DNA from: Loxodes magnus
Lineage: Eukaryota; Ciliophora; Karyorelictea; Loxodida; Loxodidae
Direction of reading: 5' to 3'
Assembly: GCA_946699065.1 (NCBI GenBank)
Contig: CAMPDV010000189.1
Coordinates: forward strand, 186,001-250,000
DNA length: 64,000 nt
This document shows, in pieces, positions 47,011 to 58,654 of the stretch; the first letter of the stretch is position 1; every line of letters starts with the position of its first letter. The notes under the pieces were generated by a model. That model saw only the letters and a list, made by a program, of their open reading frames with translations. It did not search any database and was not told the DNA's origin. Made by a program: the position numbers and the translations under genes.

Positions 47011-48766
47011 ATTAATTAAATTTTAGCGACTTCGTTTTTTAATTTAGAAACACCGGAATTCTATAATTATTTAATTCTGTTTTAAAACTTTTGTTATTCT
47101 ATTTTATATTAAGAAACACTTGTTAAACCACGCTCAGTATCCAATCTGTAACTACTTGAAAGCTTAAATATTTTTTAAATATCAAGCATGCCTTTTTGTT
47201 GCAATTGATTATTTTAATTTATTCAGAAAAATGGTAATTTAGCAGCTATTTAATTCTAGTTTGTAAGTGATAGTCTTGAATCTTTTAATTAATAAACTTA
47301 AATTTAAGCTTTAAAACTTTTTTCTTTTAGGTTTAATTTTTTTCTCACTTTCATTATGTTTATTTAAATCCTTTCTTATTACTACTAAAGACTGTATTAT
47401 TTTTAAATCTTATGACTAAAGTCAATTAGACTAGGATTTATTGTGACAATCATTTTAGTTTTAAATAACTTATATTAGCTAATCTAATACTTATATTATC
47501 TAATGCTTATTACAAAGAAGCATATTGTGTTAAGTTTACTCTTTCTATTAATTCAGAAAATAATAATAGAATATAGTAAAAATATATTTTCTTTCTTAAA
47601 AATGCTTATAATTTTCTTAATAGCAAACAACTTATTTTAAGAAAGAGAGTATTAATGTAGTAGCAATATAATATAGATTTATATAGAATAATAGAATTAA
47701 GTTTTTATCTTTAAATAATCTAGAATAATTTAGGTATTAATAATTTGAAATGATAATTACAAAAATAACATAAATAATAAATATAATATTAGTTTGCTAT
47801 AAAAGAGAAAGTTATCTAAATGTGTTAATTATAACTAATCTAATATCTTTATTAATTAAAGAGAGATTAATTAATAACTAATAAAGCTAAAAGGATAAAA
47901 TATTAAGTATTTAATAGACATAATTAAACATATTAAAGCTTATTTTAATAATATAATTAAATATTACTATTTAATAATTATAAGATAAAATTAGTGATAC
48001 ACCATTTATAGTTAGTTTAAATATTTACTTTCTACTACTTATATTTATTACATTTATATAACCTATTTTACTTAGAATCAGCATTATAAGTAATAAATGA
48101 TATTAGTTTATTATTTTAAGAGAGACCTTTATAAATAAAAAGTTTTAATGAAATAGTAGTAAGAAAGTGGACAATTAAAAGATTCTATCTTATAAATTAT
48201 AAAAATTGCTTTGTTTTAAATAATTTGATTTTTTTAATTTCTATTTAAGCTAATTAATAAGAAACTTACTTTATTTCATTTTTTTTAATTAGTAAATAGC
48301 TTAAAGAAATAATTTTTTGATTAGATGTAAGAGAAAAATAATAATTAATAACAGTAGATTTAAAAAAATGGCAATATTTTATTTATAATTTAAAAGAGTC
48401 TACAACGAACTAAGGTTTTCTTATTAAGAGTCTTTGATTTAAAGCACAAATAAGTAGTAAATGTATATTAAAGTTATTATAATAAGGAAATAAATTCTTC
48501 GTTATAAACTTTTGATATAATAGATTATTCTTTTATTTAAAAGTAAAAAGATATAAAATAATTAAAATTGTAAAAGCATGTACACTATTAGTTTAATATC
48601 TTGTCTTGCTTCAAAACAAAAATAGAAAAATCAATGATTTAGAAATAAGATATTTATAAGTATGCTTAATAAATAATTTAATTGTTTAATTATATTGAAA
48701 TTGAGTCGTAAAATTTATAGAGTTATTTTAATTAAATAATTATTGAAGTAAGTTATAAAAATTAAA
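47011..48766. other. Long A+T-rich stretch, nothing recognised
   Basis: No coding composition or structured RNA was seen. It ends at the start codon of the WD40 gene. Confidence 0.5.
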
Positions 48767-49735
48767 ATGGAGAAAAAAGAAAAGCAATTTACTAAAAGTA
48801 TTTTTTTAAGAAAACTCTTAAGAGCTAGAAGCTACATTTTAGGAAAAGTATCTCTACTTCATTTTAAGTATGAAATTCTGCCTAACTTATGCTACTAAAA
48901 TTAAATAAATAAGATTAGCTATGACCAAAGTAAAGGTATTTCTTTAATATTTTTTAGGCTAAGTCCTTACTGGCACTTCACCTGTGTTATCGGTAGCCAT
49001 ATCAAGTGACCTGAATTAAATTGTATCAGGTTCAGAATATCCTGAAAATTCGATAAAGATTTGGAAATTCCAGACAGGTGCTCTCCTAAGAACTATAACA
49101 GGACATACTTCTACTATTTGATCGGTAGTAATCTCCTCAGACTCTAGATATATTGTATCAGGATACGAAGACAATACTATAAAGATCTGAAATTTCCACA
49201 ATGGTGATCTCCAAAGAACTTTGTCGGGACATACTGATTGAGTTAGATCGGTAGTAATTTCCTATGGCTCTAGATATATTATATCGGGATCTTGGGATAC
49301 AACTTTAAAGATCTGGAATTTCTAGACTGGCCAGCTTGTGCGAACTCTTACTGGGCATTCAGAATTAGTTTGATCGGTAAAACTGTCTAAGTATAATAGG
49401 TATATAATATCTGGTTCTGGCGACAGTACTATTAAGATATGGGACTTCTCATCTGGTTAGTGTATTCGTACTCTTTAAGGTCATAAAGGTGGTGTACGAA
49501 GTATTCAGTTAAGTGTTGATTCAAGTGTAATATTTTCTGGTTCTTATGACAGAACAATCAAGATCTGGAACTTTAATAAGGGTGAGTGTATTAAGACTTT
49601 ATAAGGGCATATTGGATGAATATATTCTATAGCATTGAGTGTTGATAATAGATGGTTGGTATCGGGAGCGGGTGACAATACGATAAGAAAAAAGAGGGTT
49701 TCGAGTTGAGTAACTTGCTATTTGACTTAATTTAA
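48767..49735 (+). CDS. WD40 beta-propeller protein with a 22-nt intron
   Basis: ATG at 48767 (MEKKEKQFTKSIFLRKLL). Exon 1 is 56 codons plus one base. Removing 48936-48957 restores a Gly codon and enters the WD40 frame (GQVLTGTSP...). Blades: SIKIWKFQTGALLRTITGH, TIKIWNFHNGDLQRTLSGH, TLKIWNFQTGQLVRTLTGH, TIKIWDFSSGQCIRTLQGH and TIKIWNFNKGECIKTLQGH, plus a last blade that ends early (GDNTIRKKRVSS). Trp is written TGA in TIWSVV, IWNFHN and TDWVRS. It probably works as a protein-binding scaffold. It resembles the WD40 end of the kinase-WD40 pseudogene at 21.4-22.5 kb, but has no kinase domain. The end is estimated; TGA codons at 49708 and 49724 are candidate stops. Short standard open frames here (61 and 66 residues, minus) are shadows. 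Confidence 0.85.
48936..48957 (+). other. 22-nt spliceosomal intron
   Basis: GTATTTCTTTAATATTTTTT followed by AG. It begins GTA and ends TTAG, and its length is 3n+1. Splicing joins the ATG-initiated exon 1 frame to the WD40 frame through a G|GC glycine codon; without splicing the frames do not match. The flanking bases (TAAAG^ and ^GCTAA) are identical to those of the 19-nt candidate at 22336-22354. Confidence 0.7.
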
Positions 49736-50094
49736 TTTTACGATTAAATATAAGATATTGGTTATTCATTTAAATGAGTGTTTAATGCTAATAATGTTTG
49801 TAATTTTATGAAGTGTTTGCTTTATATTTATTAAAAGGTTGTACATTCTTAAATATTCTTGGTTTAAAAAAGGAATAATATAGGTTATTAAAGATAGTGA
49901 GGTATGTTGATTTAAAGTGGTAATGTTTAAGAATATTTTAAATATAATTTTGTTAAATGAAGACATGAAATAAGTTTAAATTTTATTTTTATTTTATAAA
50001 TTTTATAGATTTATTTTTAGATTTTGTAAAAATTTCAAGTTAAGTAAAAATTTTAATTTTTTTTTGTGGAGTAGTTTAAATATTATATATATAT
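49736..50094. other. Spacer with AT dinucleotide run
   Basis: A+T-rich spacer between the WD40 gene and the LINE ORF1 copy, ending in an (AT)n tract near 50085-50098. Confidence 0.5.
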
Positions 50095-50910
50095 ATATAG
50101 TAAACTAAAAGTAATTAAATTTTAGCATTCCCTGGATTTTCAACCAGGTTTTTGCTACCATTTTTTTAGCGTGGATGGATACCACGCCATTTTTTTTTGT
50201 GGATGGAACCACTGAGAATCTTCTGTCTTTTATAAGAATATCTTCTTCTTGTAAATTCCCGTTTCGGTGATTCAGAGTCTGCTAAGCATTCTTAACGTTC
50301 TTTGTTGTTCTTTCATCTAAATTTATCTCCACTGATCGCAATTTTGTAATAGGTGTCACTTTGATTTGCAATAATAGCAATTTTTGATTGGTCTTTTCTT
50401 GAATCTCTTCAGAAATACTTTTTTTTCAAGTTAATCGATTCTTTGGAGTAATTCTATATTAATCTTTTCGTCATTCTATTTTTCTTGGATGTTTGTTTAT
50501 GTAGAAACTTTTTCAATAATCATATTTTGTTCTTGCTTAAAATTCGATTGAGATTATTCATATAGTTACTATTCCGTGACTAAATTATTTTAAATCAATT
50601 GTCGTCTTATTATTAGTAGCTCGTTGTTTTAATCTTCGATAGTATTCATTAGTTCTCTTATTTTTTCCCCTTGATTGTAAATTGTTTCCTAATAATTTTG
50701 TATTATTGTTTTCATTTAGTCAATTTATATTTAGATTTCTGATTATTTTTGTACTTTTACTGGATTCGTCTCTATTGTTCCAATTATAACTTTTCCTTCA
50801 GATGAGGAACTTGATTTATCTTCTTCTTGTTATTGTTTCTGCATTAGTTTCGCAGCTTTCCTTTTTGCGTTCTTAATTTGGTTTTTGGAAAGGCGAATAG
50901 ATTATTCCAT
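50095..50910 (-). mobile_element. LINE ORF1 (coiled coil plus CCHC knuckle), near-intact copy
   Basis: Minus strand from the ATG at 50910 (MEQSIRLSKNQIKNAKRK), one frame to about 50105 without a frame change. Order: basic N-terminus, serine cluster (DKSSSSSEGKVIIG), a long Gln/Asn/Glu coiled-coil-like region (GEKIRELMNTIEDQNNELL), then a CCHC knuckle CYYCKSKWHLLQNC near residue 185 in which the TGA codon is Trp, and a Trp/Lys-rich tail (MAWYPSTLKKWQQKPGW). This is the layout of ORF1 proteins of non-LTR retrotransposons, which bind element RNA. No ORF2 follows it, so this copy is a truncated insertion or a solo ORF1. Plus-strand open frames over it are shadows. Confidence 0.75.
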
Positions 50911-51899
50911 TTTTTTTTTTATTAGTTTAAATATTATTTGTAAGGTTAAAGTTAGTTATAATTTTGATTATTTTTAAAAATTTAATTAAGTATTTTATTT
51001 TATTTAAAATTTTGTTTTATATTATTTATTTTTTATGACTGATATTTAATATTGATTATTATTGATTATTATTTCAAAATTTTAAATTTTAAATTTTATG
51101 TTTAACATTTATTGCTTCCGATTGGAAAATTAATTTTTCTGATAATAAATTTTATTTATCTTTCAGGTTTAGAGCTTAAATTTCATGAAAATGGAAAATT
51201 TGTTTTTTTACTCAGTATTTTACATTACCAAATATTTTCGGCACGGAATAATTTTTTTTCGGAATAAAAAATTTTAAAATCGGAATAAAAATTTTGAAAG
51301 TAGTTTTTAAAAAGTTTTTAAAATTCTTTGAAAAATGTTTCTAAAATAATTTTTAAAATAGTTATCTAAAATCGTTTTGGAAATAAAATTTGGAAATTAA
51401 TTGTAAAAATCTTTGAATTTTTTTAGAAATTTTTTTATAAGCATTTCTGGGATGGGATACATTTTTTTAATATGTAAAAGATGGGGAATTTTTTTTCTTA
51501 GAATAAACATTTTTAATTTAAATATTTCTATGTTTATTAAACTCTTTGAAATCATCAATTATAATGATTATTTGCAAATATTCATAAGTAAGCAAGGTTT
51601 TGATTATCTTGATAACTCTTCATTTAAAAAAATGGTTATCTTACATCAGATTTATTTCGTTGCTCTGATTTTGAGAATAAAGATTAAATGGTGTAATTTT
51701 TATCTTTTTACTAAGTAGAATTATTTTTGTTAAATTGGAGCTAGCATTGCTGATATTATAATGAAAGTTAAAAATCAACTAGTATTCCCAACATTAGTGC
51801 AATATTTAATGATTTATAGATAGCTAATCTAAATCTTTCTCTTACACATGTTATTCTTAAATTTAAATTTAACTAAAAGAGTCTTGAGACATCTTTTCA
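50911..51899. other. A+T-rich stretch, nothing recognised
   Basis: Poly-T and A/T-rich text. The 101-residue plus-strand open frame at 51413-51718 has no recognisable features and low-complexity composition, so I do not support it. Confidence 0.45.
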
Positions 51900-53929
51900 T
51901 TGTTGGAATTATTTCCTTCAATTAAAGAAGTTATAATGTTTTTTTAAAGTTTTTCAACTCAAACACTTTCTACTTCATCTTCTTATTCGGCTTTATTATC
52001 TTCGTTATCAGTTTATTCATTCTAATCTTCCACTTACTCATCTTTTTCTTCTTGTTCTTCTTTTTCTTCCTCATTTTCATTATTCTCTTCATCTTTATCT
52101 TGCTCTTTCGCTTCTTTACCCTTAGTCTCAGAACTTTCTTATTATAAGTTTTTTTGAATTCGAATAATTCTAATCTCCTTTTAAGCAACATCCTATGGAA
52201 ATTTTAATTTGCAGATCAATGTATTCTAATTTTTTTTTTGGAAATTAATTGATATAATTTGGTCATAGGTTATTAATTTTCTAATATCGCATTTTTCAAT
52301 TTATGCTATTAACCATTCTCGCATATCTATATAGCAATCGCATTCCAGAATATTTTCAAATTAATCAAATCTCCACACATACAATGGGAATTTTCAACTA
52401 AATAATGTCTGTCTTAAAGATCCTTGCGAAAGTTGTAACTTTAGATTCTGAGTTTGTATATACTAACTATTTCTTTTCGATACTATTTATTTAGTATTGG
52501 ATAGGTAATTTAGGGGAATTATTATTATTATTCTAATTATTCTATAAATAACTTTGCAGTGGCATCCTTTTTAGTCTTTTAATAGTTACTTCATAAAATT
52601 AATGTTGAATCTTACTTTTAATATATTTTGTAAAAGTATTAAAGCTACTATTATATTCCTAATTATTAATATCTATTTCGTAACATTCAGATAGTCTTGT
52701 TACTTAATCTCTATATTAATATCCTTCTTACCAATTGCTCTTAAAAAGGGAATTACTTATTAATTAATTCTTCCAAACTACGCGTGAGTTTCTTTATATA
52801 CTTAATTAGCTCTTTTAACTTCAATATACTTCTTTATGAGGTCTTTTGTAAGTTTATTATATTTAGGGTCTGGAATAAATGAACCTAATATTACATCTGC
52901 ATTATATTATATATTGCGTTTAATACATGAGTATTAATCCTCTAAATTATTCCTATCAGATTAAAAAAATTAATTATAAGTTTCAAAAAAAGATTCTTAA
53001 TATTTTTATCTGTCAATAGGGTCTTATAGCCTGCTAATTTTATATTTTCTTTAGGTAATTATGTCCTAATAGAGAATTGTATTGAAGAGAAAATTTACCG
53101 TAATTGATATGTGGTCAGTAAATAGTTAGTTATAATGAACCTAGAAGTTTTCAAATTGATTAATATTCAGGTGATTGTTTATTACAATATAGTTATTGCA
53201 ATACATAAAATCTGTTCCTTTATGTATGCAAGTGTTGCTGTTCATATTATTTACTATTTCAAGATACTTCTGAATAATAAGTTCCTAGAATCTGTTTGTA
53301 TTATCATAGTCATTATTAGAATTGTCTCCATAATCTTATAGAGGAGCATTGAAATCTCTCATTAGAATATGTGGGTTATTTGGGAATTGATTAAGTAGCA
53401 AATTAATATAGTCATATGCTTGGTCTTTTATGTTCTCATTTTAGCTATTATCTGGCATGTAGCAGGACGTAATAAATATATTATCTAGTTTGGCTATGAT
53501 AAATTGATTCTAGGATACATCAATTATATTAGTTTCTTCAGTACTACTGAGTTCTTCTTTAATAACTAGACATACATCTCCTCCTTTTCCTGAATTTTTG
53601 TAATAAGTCCTTCAGCCTTATATTAATATTGGATGGAAATCTTGTTTTTACCAAGTTTCATTAATTGAAAAAACGTCAATACTATTTTCTCTTATGAATT
53701 CTTCTACTTTATATAGTTTACTTGCTAATCCATTTATGTTGACATATCCAATCTTAATTTGATTGATGCTACTTCTATTTTAGTGATTATCTTGATCTAA
53801 AATAATTTGTTTTCCTTGTTGATTTAGTTAAGAGCCTCCTTTCCATCCATGTTCATAAATTAAAATTTCTTTTTTTGTCCACTGATTTCAAAATAAACCT
53901 ATTTTTTTAATGTTATTTATTTTAGTCAT
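51900..53929 (-). mobile_element. LINE ORF2: endonuclease plus C-terminal domain, RT missing
   Basis: Minus strand from the ATG at 53929 (MTKINNIKKIGLFWNQW). An apurinic/apyrimidinic-type endonuclease domain spans about residues 55-290 with the expected landmarks: YVNINGL (Asn), SINETW (catalytic Glu), CYMPDN, ILMRDFNAP (Asp and Asn kept, the usual Gly changed to Arg) and FTDHISI (Asp-His). A linker follows to about 52700. Then, after a frame change, comes a C-terminal part shared with the copy at 59.1-59.9 kb: FTKYIKSKIQHQFYE, the CMCG cysteine motif near 52375, and an acidic Glu/Asp/Asn/Gln-rich tail near 52180-51970. Reverse-transcriptase motifs are absent, so the element is internally deleted. 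The Lys-rich 73-residue open frame at 51970-52191 is this acidic tail in the wrong frame. Confidence 0.75.
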
Positions 53930-54164
53930 AAAATTAAATTATAATATATAGATATTTTCTGCTATATATCTTTAATAATCTCTTATCAATATTAATTTTA
54001 ACTACTTAACTTTCAATCTATCCTTTATCAAGTTCCTAGTCAAGTACAACGTGCCTGTTTTAAATTATAGTTTAGAAATTAGTTCTTCTTCAAAAATTAG
54101 ATAATATAAAGTATCTTAGCTATTTTGATTTGACATTGTAATTTTTTATAAAGCCTAATTTTGT

Positions 54165-54910
54165 TCCATTTTATAATAATAATAATAATAATATACTTAA
54201 AGTTAGTAGAGTTTTGCATTCTCTGGAATTGCAACCAGTTCCTGCGGACAGTTTTTTTAACGTGGGTGTGATCCACGACCTTTTTATTAAGTGGAAGGTT
54301 ACCACTGTAACCGTTCAAGTGGTCTTGCAAAAAGTTTTTATTTGTAGATCCCTGTTGGAGTTATTCATAGTTTATTGAGTTGTCTCCATGTTCTTTTCTG
54401 CTCTTATTCGTTTATTTTCTTTCATTATCAACAGTTTTTTTAAAATATGTCGATTTGATTTGCAACATCAACAAAGTTTGTATTATTGTCTTTATTTCGT
54501 TCTTTTTTATGATAATTTATTTTTTATATTTTCTAATCTTTTAATGAAACTTGTAGCAATCATTTCTTTTTCTGGATTCAATTCTGTTTTTAATTCTATT
54601 GGTATTTTTTCTATTTCCATTTTTGTGTCGTATTTAAAATTTTATTATGATTAAGTTCAGAGTTATTCTTCCATTATTAATTTGCTACAAATAAGTTATC
54701 TTCTAAGTATTAGTAATTCGTTGTTCTAATCTTCTATGTTACTCATTAGTTCCCGTATTTTTTCGCCTAAGTTGTAAGTTGTTTCTTCATAATTTGAGAT
54801 TACTTTTTACATTTGGTCTAATTAAATTTAAAGTTTTTGATTAGTTTCGTTTTTAGGTTAACTTATCTCTATTTATCCTACCATAACTTTACCTTCTGAA
54901 GAAGAGCTTG
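54165..54910. repeat. Inverted repeat, left arm
   Basis: Reverse complement of 57716-58455. The 500 bp nearest 54165 match almost perfectly (a handful of substitutions and one base of indel); the outer 250 bp are clearly more diverged. Confidence 0.85.
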
Positions 54911-55007
54911 ACTCCTCCTATTGTTATTATTTTTTCTAAATTTCTTTTGCTGCTTTTCTCTTTAGGTTTCTAAGTTAATTTTTTGAGAGTCGAAGAGATT
55001 AATCCAT
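54165..55007 (-). mobile_element. LINE ORF1, frameshifted copy upstream of ORF2
   Basis: Minus strand from the ATG at 55007 (MDQSLRLSKNQLRNLKRK): the same basic start, serine cluster (EESSSSSEGKVMVG) and coiled-coil-like part (GEKIRELMSNIEDQNNELL) as the copy at 50.1-50.9 kb. The knuckle reads CWCCKSNRHILKK; one extra A in the run at about 54439 shifts the frame and removes the last Cys. ORF2 starts about 240 nt further on, giving the normal ORF1-ORF2 order of one element (55007 to about 51900). An ATT microsatellite lies just after it (54175-54195). It is the left arm of an inverted repeat with 57.7-58.46 kb. Confidence 0.75.
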
Positions 55008-57245
55008 TTTTTTTATTTTGTTCCATTTTATTGATATGTTATTTAGTAGATGGAAAATATGGATCTGGATATTTTCTCTTTAATTAATTTATAGAATCTT
55101 ATTCCAAAGAATTTCTTAAGTATTCTATTTTACATTTTATGAATGAAGAGTTGTTGAAAATCTAAAAAGATTATTCAAAGAATTTTATGGATAGAAATGT
55201 TAAATTGGAAGAAATTTACTACTTTAAAATTTGGCTCTATTTCAGATTTTCCATTAAAGTACATTTTTCTGATACAGCTTTATCAAAAGCTTTGATTTAA
55301 TTGATTAGTAGCTCATTTAATTGATCATATTATTTATTATATATTTAGAATCAATAAAGTCGCACTAGGAAATTTAATTCAAATGTAATAGGTCTGTTCC
55401 AGTAGCTGTATCTAAAGTCAAAATAATTGTTTTAATTTTTTAATCACTGGATTAAATTTCAACCTGTGTGTAATAATTCTATAGTTAAGGTATTTTTGTT
55501 TATGTGAAAGCATCTTTAAATTCTTGGATATACTTATTTTTTTACAAAAGTAATTAACTTAATATGCTTTAATAATCCAATTCTTTAAGTTATAGATTCT
55601 ATTAAAAATTATTACATAAATCCTATTTCCAAGAATATTTCTTTTCTCATTCAAAGTTTAAAATTTAAAGTTAGCTTTATAATATTTATACTTTATCAGT
55701 TATTTTTTAATTTTAAGATTTCAGTTATTAATTATAATTCAAAAATAGTTTAATTCAAGTTCAATATTAGTTTTTTATTATCAAACTTCTTAAAGTTGTT
55801 ACCAAATGTGTTGTTGTCCAAAAAATTACTATTAGTAGAATGAAATTTATTATTTTAAATATTCCTATTTTGAATATAATAATGATTCTTCAGTTTATGT
55901 TTGGCTCATTTATAATTTTATCCATTACGTTTACGCTTCTTAATTTATAAAAACTCTATTGTTAGTTTAAGTTCTTTATTCAATACATTTCGTTATAAAA
56001 TCAGTTTAAACATTATCTCTTTAGAATTAACATAAGTTGTTTATACTGATTATTCGTGAATTCTTATTTACTCTTTGGATTAAAATGAAAATTAATTCCT
56101 CTCAAATTTTATTGAAAAATTTTCTAAAGTAGTTATTAATTATGTTTTACTAAAGAAAGATATTATTTATAAGTAACATTATCTAATGAAATTGTTCAGT
56201 TTAATCTTCTACTTTAAAATTATTAATAGGTTATTTTTTATCTGTTATAATATTTAATTATTTTTTTCAATTGCTTTTCCTAATAATATTATTAGGTAAA
56301 TTTTAGTAACTATTTTTATTTTTTTGTATTTCTAATTAATTTTATTAATATATGTTTTATAATATGCTTTTGATGATTCTTAGTTATTTATCAAGGTTTA
56401 TTTTTCTAGTTCGTATTTTGTTTCTGTACTATCTAATTTTTCATTTAATAAAAAGTTCTTATCTATTAGTCTTTATATATCCTATTTAAGTACTTTTATA
56501 CCTACAAAAAATTTAATTTCATTAAACGAATTATTAATTGCTTAATTTTGAATTGCATTTATTGGGTCATCATTTTATTAAAGTTGTTTATTTTAATTCT
56601 AAAGATCAGATAAATAGTGATACTTTGAATTAACAGAAATAATATTATTGTCTTACTTTTAACTGTTTTTATTAGATTCAATTTAATCAAATTACTGGTT
56701 ACTATTATTAAAAAATAAATCAAAGTTTACGTACTTTTTGACTATTATAAAAGTATATTTTTATTTAATATTTAATTCAGATTTGAAAGCATATCTTAAG
56801 AGATCGGAGTGTCTTAGATAATATCTTAATTTTGAGAAGATTTTTTGGATGATCTTTTTGTATCTTCGGCGTAATATTTTGGGCGGTTAAACTAGTTTTC
56901 TACCTATAGGTTTATTTTTCTTTCAATAGATGCTAAAATTGATGTCCACGATGAAGAGAATTTCGAAGTAATTTCAGTGGAATACGAAAGAATTTATTTT
57001 CTAGTTTTTAACTACAGATATTTAGTAATTTTCTTAATAAATCCATTATTATGTTTACTTATTTTATTTATAGCAACTCTAATTTTTTTATTTGGAGGTT
57101 TTTATGCACCTACCTGTGCTTTATCTACGAGTTTGAAGCTTCTTTATAATCAATTAAAGAAGAGTCGCTAGTTAAAACTAGTGAATTTTAAGTATTTTCA
57201 TTTTTTTTACTTTAAATTTGTGCTTATAATGATATAATAATTACA
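55008..57245. other. A+T-rich spacer of the inverted repeat
   Basis: Minus-strand text has a Lys/Asn/Ile-rich, partly protein-like look and may be very decayed LINE sequence, but no reverse-transcriptase motif was found. The 64-residue plus-strand open frame at 56977-57171 is not supported by anything else. Confidence 0.35.
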
Positions 57246-57600
57246 CCACAATTATACAGTTTCTTTGTATACATGAATTTAACTTTACTATCATTCATTA
57301 TTTCAAGATCATTTTTTAGGAGAAATTCTTATAATCTATATGTATTATCAAAATATTTTCAGGATTGTATACAAAACCTTATAAAAGAGTGTTGAAATTT
57401 CCTGTCAGTATATGTTGATTCTAATCAAACTTATTTAGCAATGTGTTAAAAATTTCATAAGCTTAATCTTTTATATCTTAATTTAAAAACCATTGTTAAA
57501 CATTTTTATATCTATCAAAAATCTAATCCTTTTTTTTAATTTATCCATCTTGAAAATTTTTTGAAGTGTAAGACTCAGAGCTAAAAAATAAAAAATAATT
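57246..57600 (-). mobile_element. LINE ORF2 endonuclease fragment, decayed
   Basis: Minus strand reads DQAYEIFNTLLNKFDWNQHI, then LTGNFNTLLQGFVYNPEN, matching DQAYDYINLLLNQFPNNPHI and LMRDFNAPLQDYGDN of the ORF2 at 51.9-53.9 kb. NSCIQRN matches NTCIHKG further on. The catalytic Asp of the D-F-N motif is Asn here, so the copy is inactive. Both ends fade into A+T-rich DNA. Confidence 0.6.
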
Positions 57601-57711
57601 GCTCCCAATTTCATTCTTTACTTTCTTTTCTTCCTTTTTAATTGAGATCCTTTTCAATTAAGTAAATTCTTATAAAATTTAAAAATTTTATCACTAGTTT
57701 TTTCGTTTACC

Positions 57712-58455
57712 AACGAGAGGAGTCAAGTTCGTCATCAGAAGGTAAAGTGATGGTAGGATCTATAGAGATAAGATAACCTAAGAACGAATCTGATCAAAAA
57801 CTTTAAATTTAACTAGATCAAATGTAAAAATTAATTTCAAAGTATGAAGAAATAGCTTATAACTAAGGAGAAAAAATAAGGGAATTAATGAATAGCATAG
57901 AGGATTAAAACAACGAATTATTAATACTCAGAAGACAGCTCATTCAAAGCAATTTGATAACGGAAGAACAACTCTGAACTTAGTCACAATAAAACTTTAA
58001 ATATGACACGAAAATGGAAATAGAAAAAATACCAATAGAATTAAAAACAGAATTGAATCCAGAAAAAGAAATGATTGCTGCAAGTTTCATTAAAAGATTA
58101 GAAAATATAGAAAATAAATTATCATAAAAAAGAACGAAATAAAGACAATAATACAAACTTTGTTGATGTTGCAAATCAAATCAACATATTTTAAAAAACT
58201 GTTGATAATGAAAGAAAATAAACGAATAAGAGCAGAAAAGAACATGGAGACAACTCAATAAACTATGAATAACTCCAACAGGGATCTACAAATAAAAACT
58301 TTTTGCAAGACCACTTGAACGGTTACAGTGGTAACCTTCCACTTAATAAAAAGGTCGTGGATCACACCCACGTTAAAAAAACTGTCCGCAGGAACTGGTT
58401 GCAATTCCAGAGAATGCAAAACTCTACTAACTTTAAGTATATTATTATTATTATT
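57712..58455 (+). mobile_element. LINE ORF1, 5'-truncated but in-frame copy
   Basis: Plus strand, beginning at the serine cluster (ESSSSSEGKVMVG); the first 30 or so residues of ORF1 are missing. The coiled-coil-like part and a complete CCHC knuckle (CWCCKSNQHILKNC, with TGA as Trp) stay in one frame, followed by the Trp-rich tail to about 58440. It ends in an ATT microsatellite like its inverted partner. No ORF2 follows; a tRNA gene lies 200 bp downstream. Confidence 0.75.
57716..58455. repeat. Inverted repeat, right arm
   Basis: Partner of 54165-54910, spacer about 2.8 kb. See the left arm for the identity gradient. Confidence 0.85.
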
Positions 58456-58654
58456 ATAAATGATTATAATTAGTCTATTAGGATAACTTTAATATTGCTT
58501 TAAAGTTGTTGGTTGTATATAAATTATTTTATATAAATAAGGGATAAAAAATGGAAATGTATTTGAGTTCATTAAAATATAAACTATAAGAATTCTTAGA
58601 TAACTTAGAAATTAATTTTTAATATTTAAGAAAACGGTGAGGCTATAATTAAAA

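Noticed and set aside
51413..51718. 101-residue plus-strand open frame
   Set aside because: Low-complexity hydrophobic/Lys text in A+T-rich DNA, no homology to the element around it, and openness is uninformative here.
51970..52191. Lys-rich 73-residue minus-strand open frame
   Set aside because: It is the wrong-frame reading of the acidic Glu/Asp tail of the LINE ORF2; the correct frame aligns with the rest of the element.
55008..57245. Reverse-transcriptase domain between the inverted-repeat arms
   Set aside because: I looked on the minus strand for Y/F-x-D-D and flanking RT motifs and found none that I could defend.
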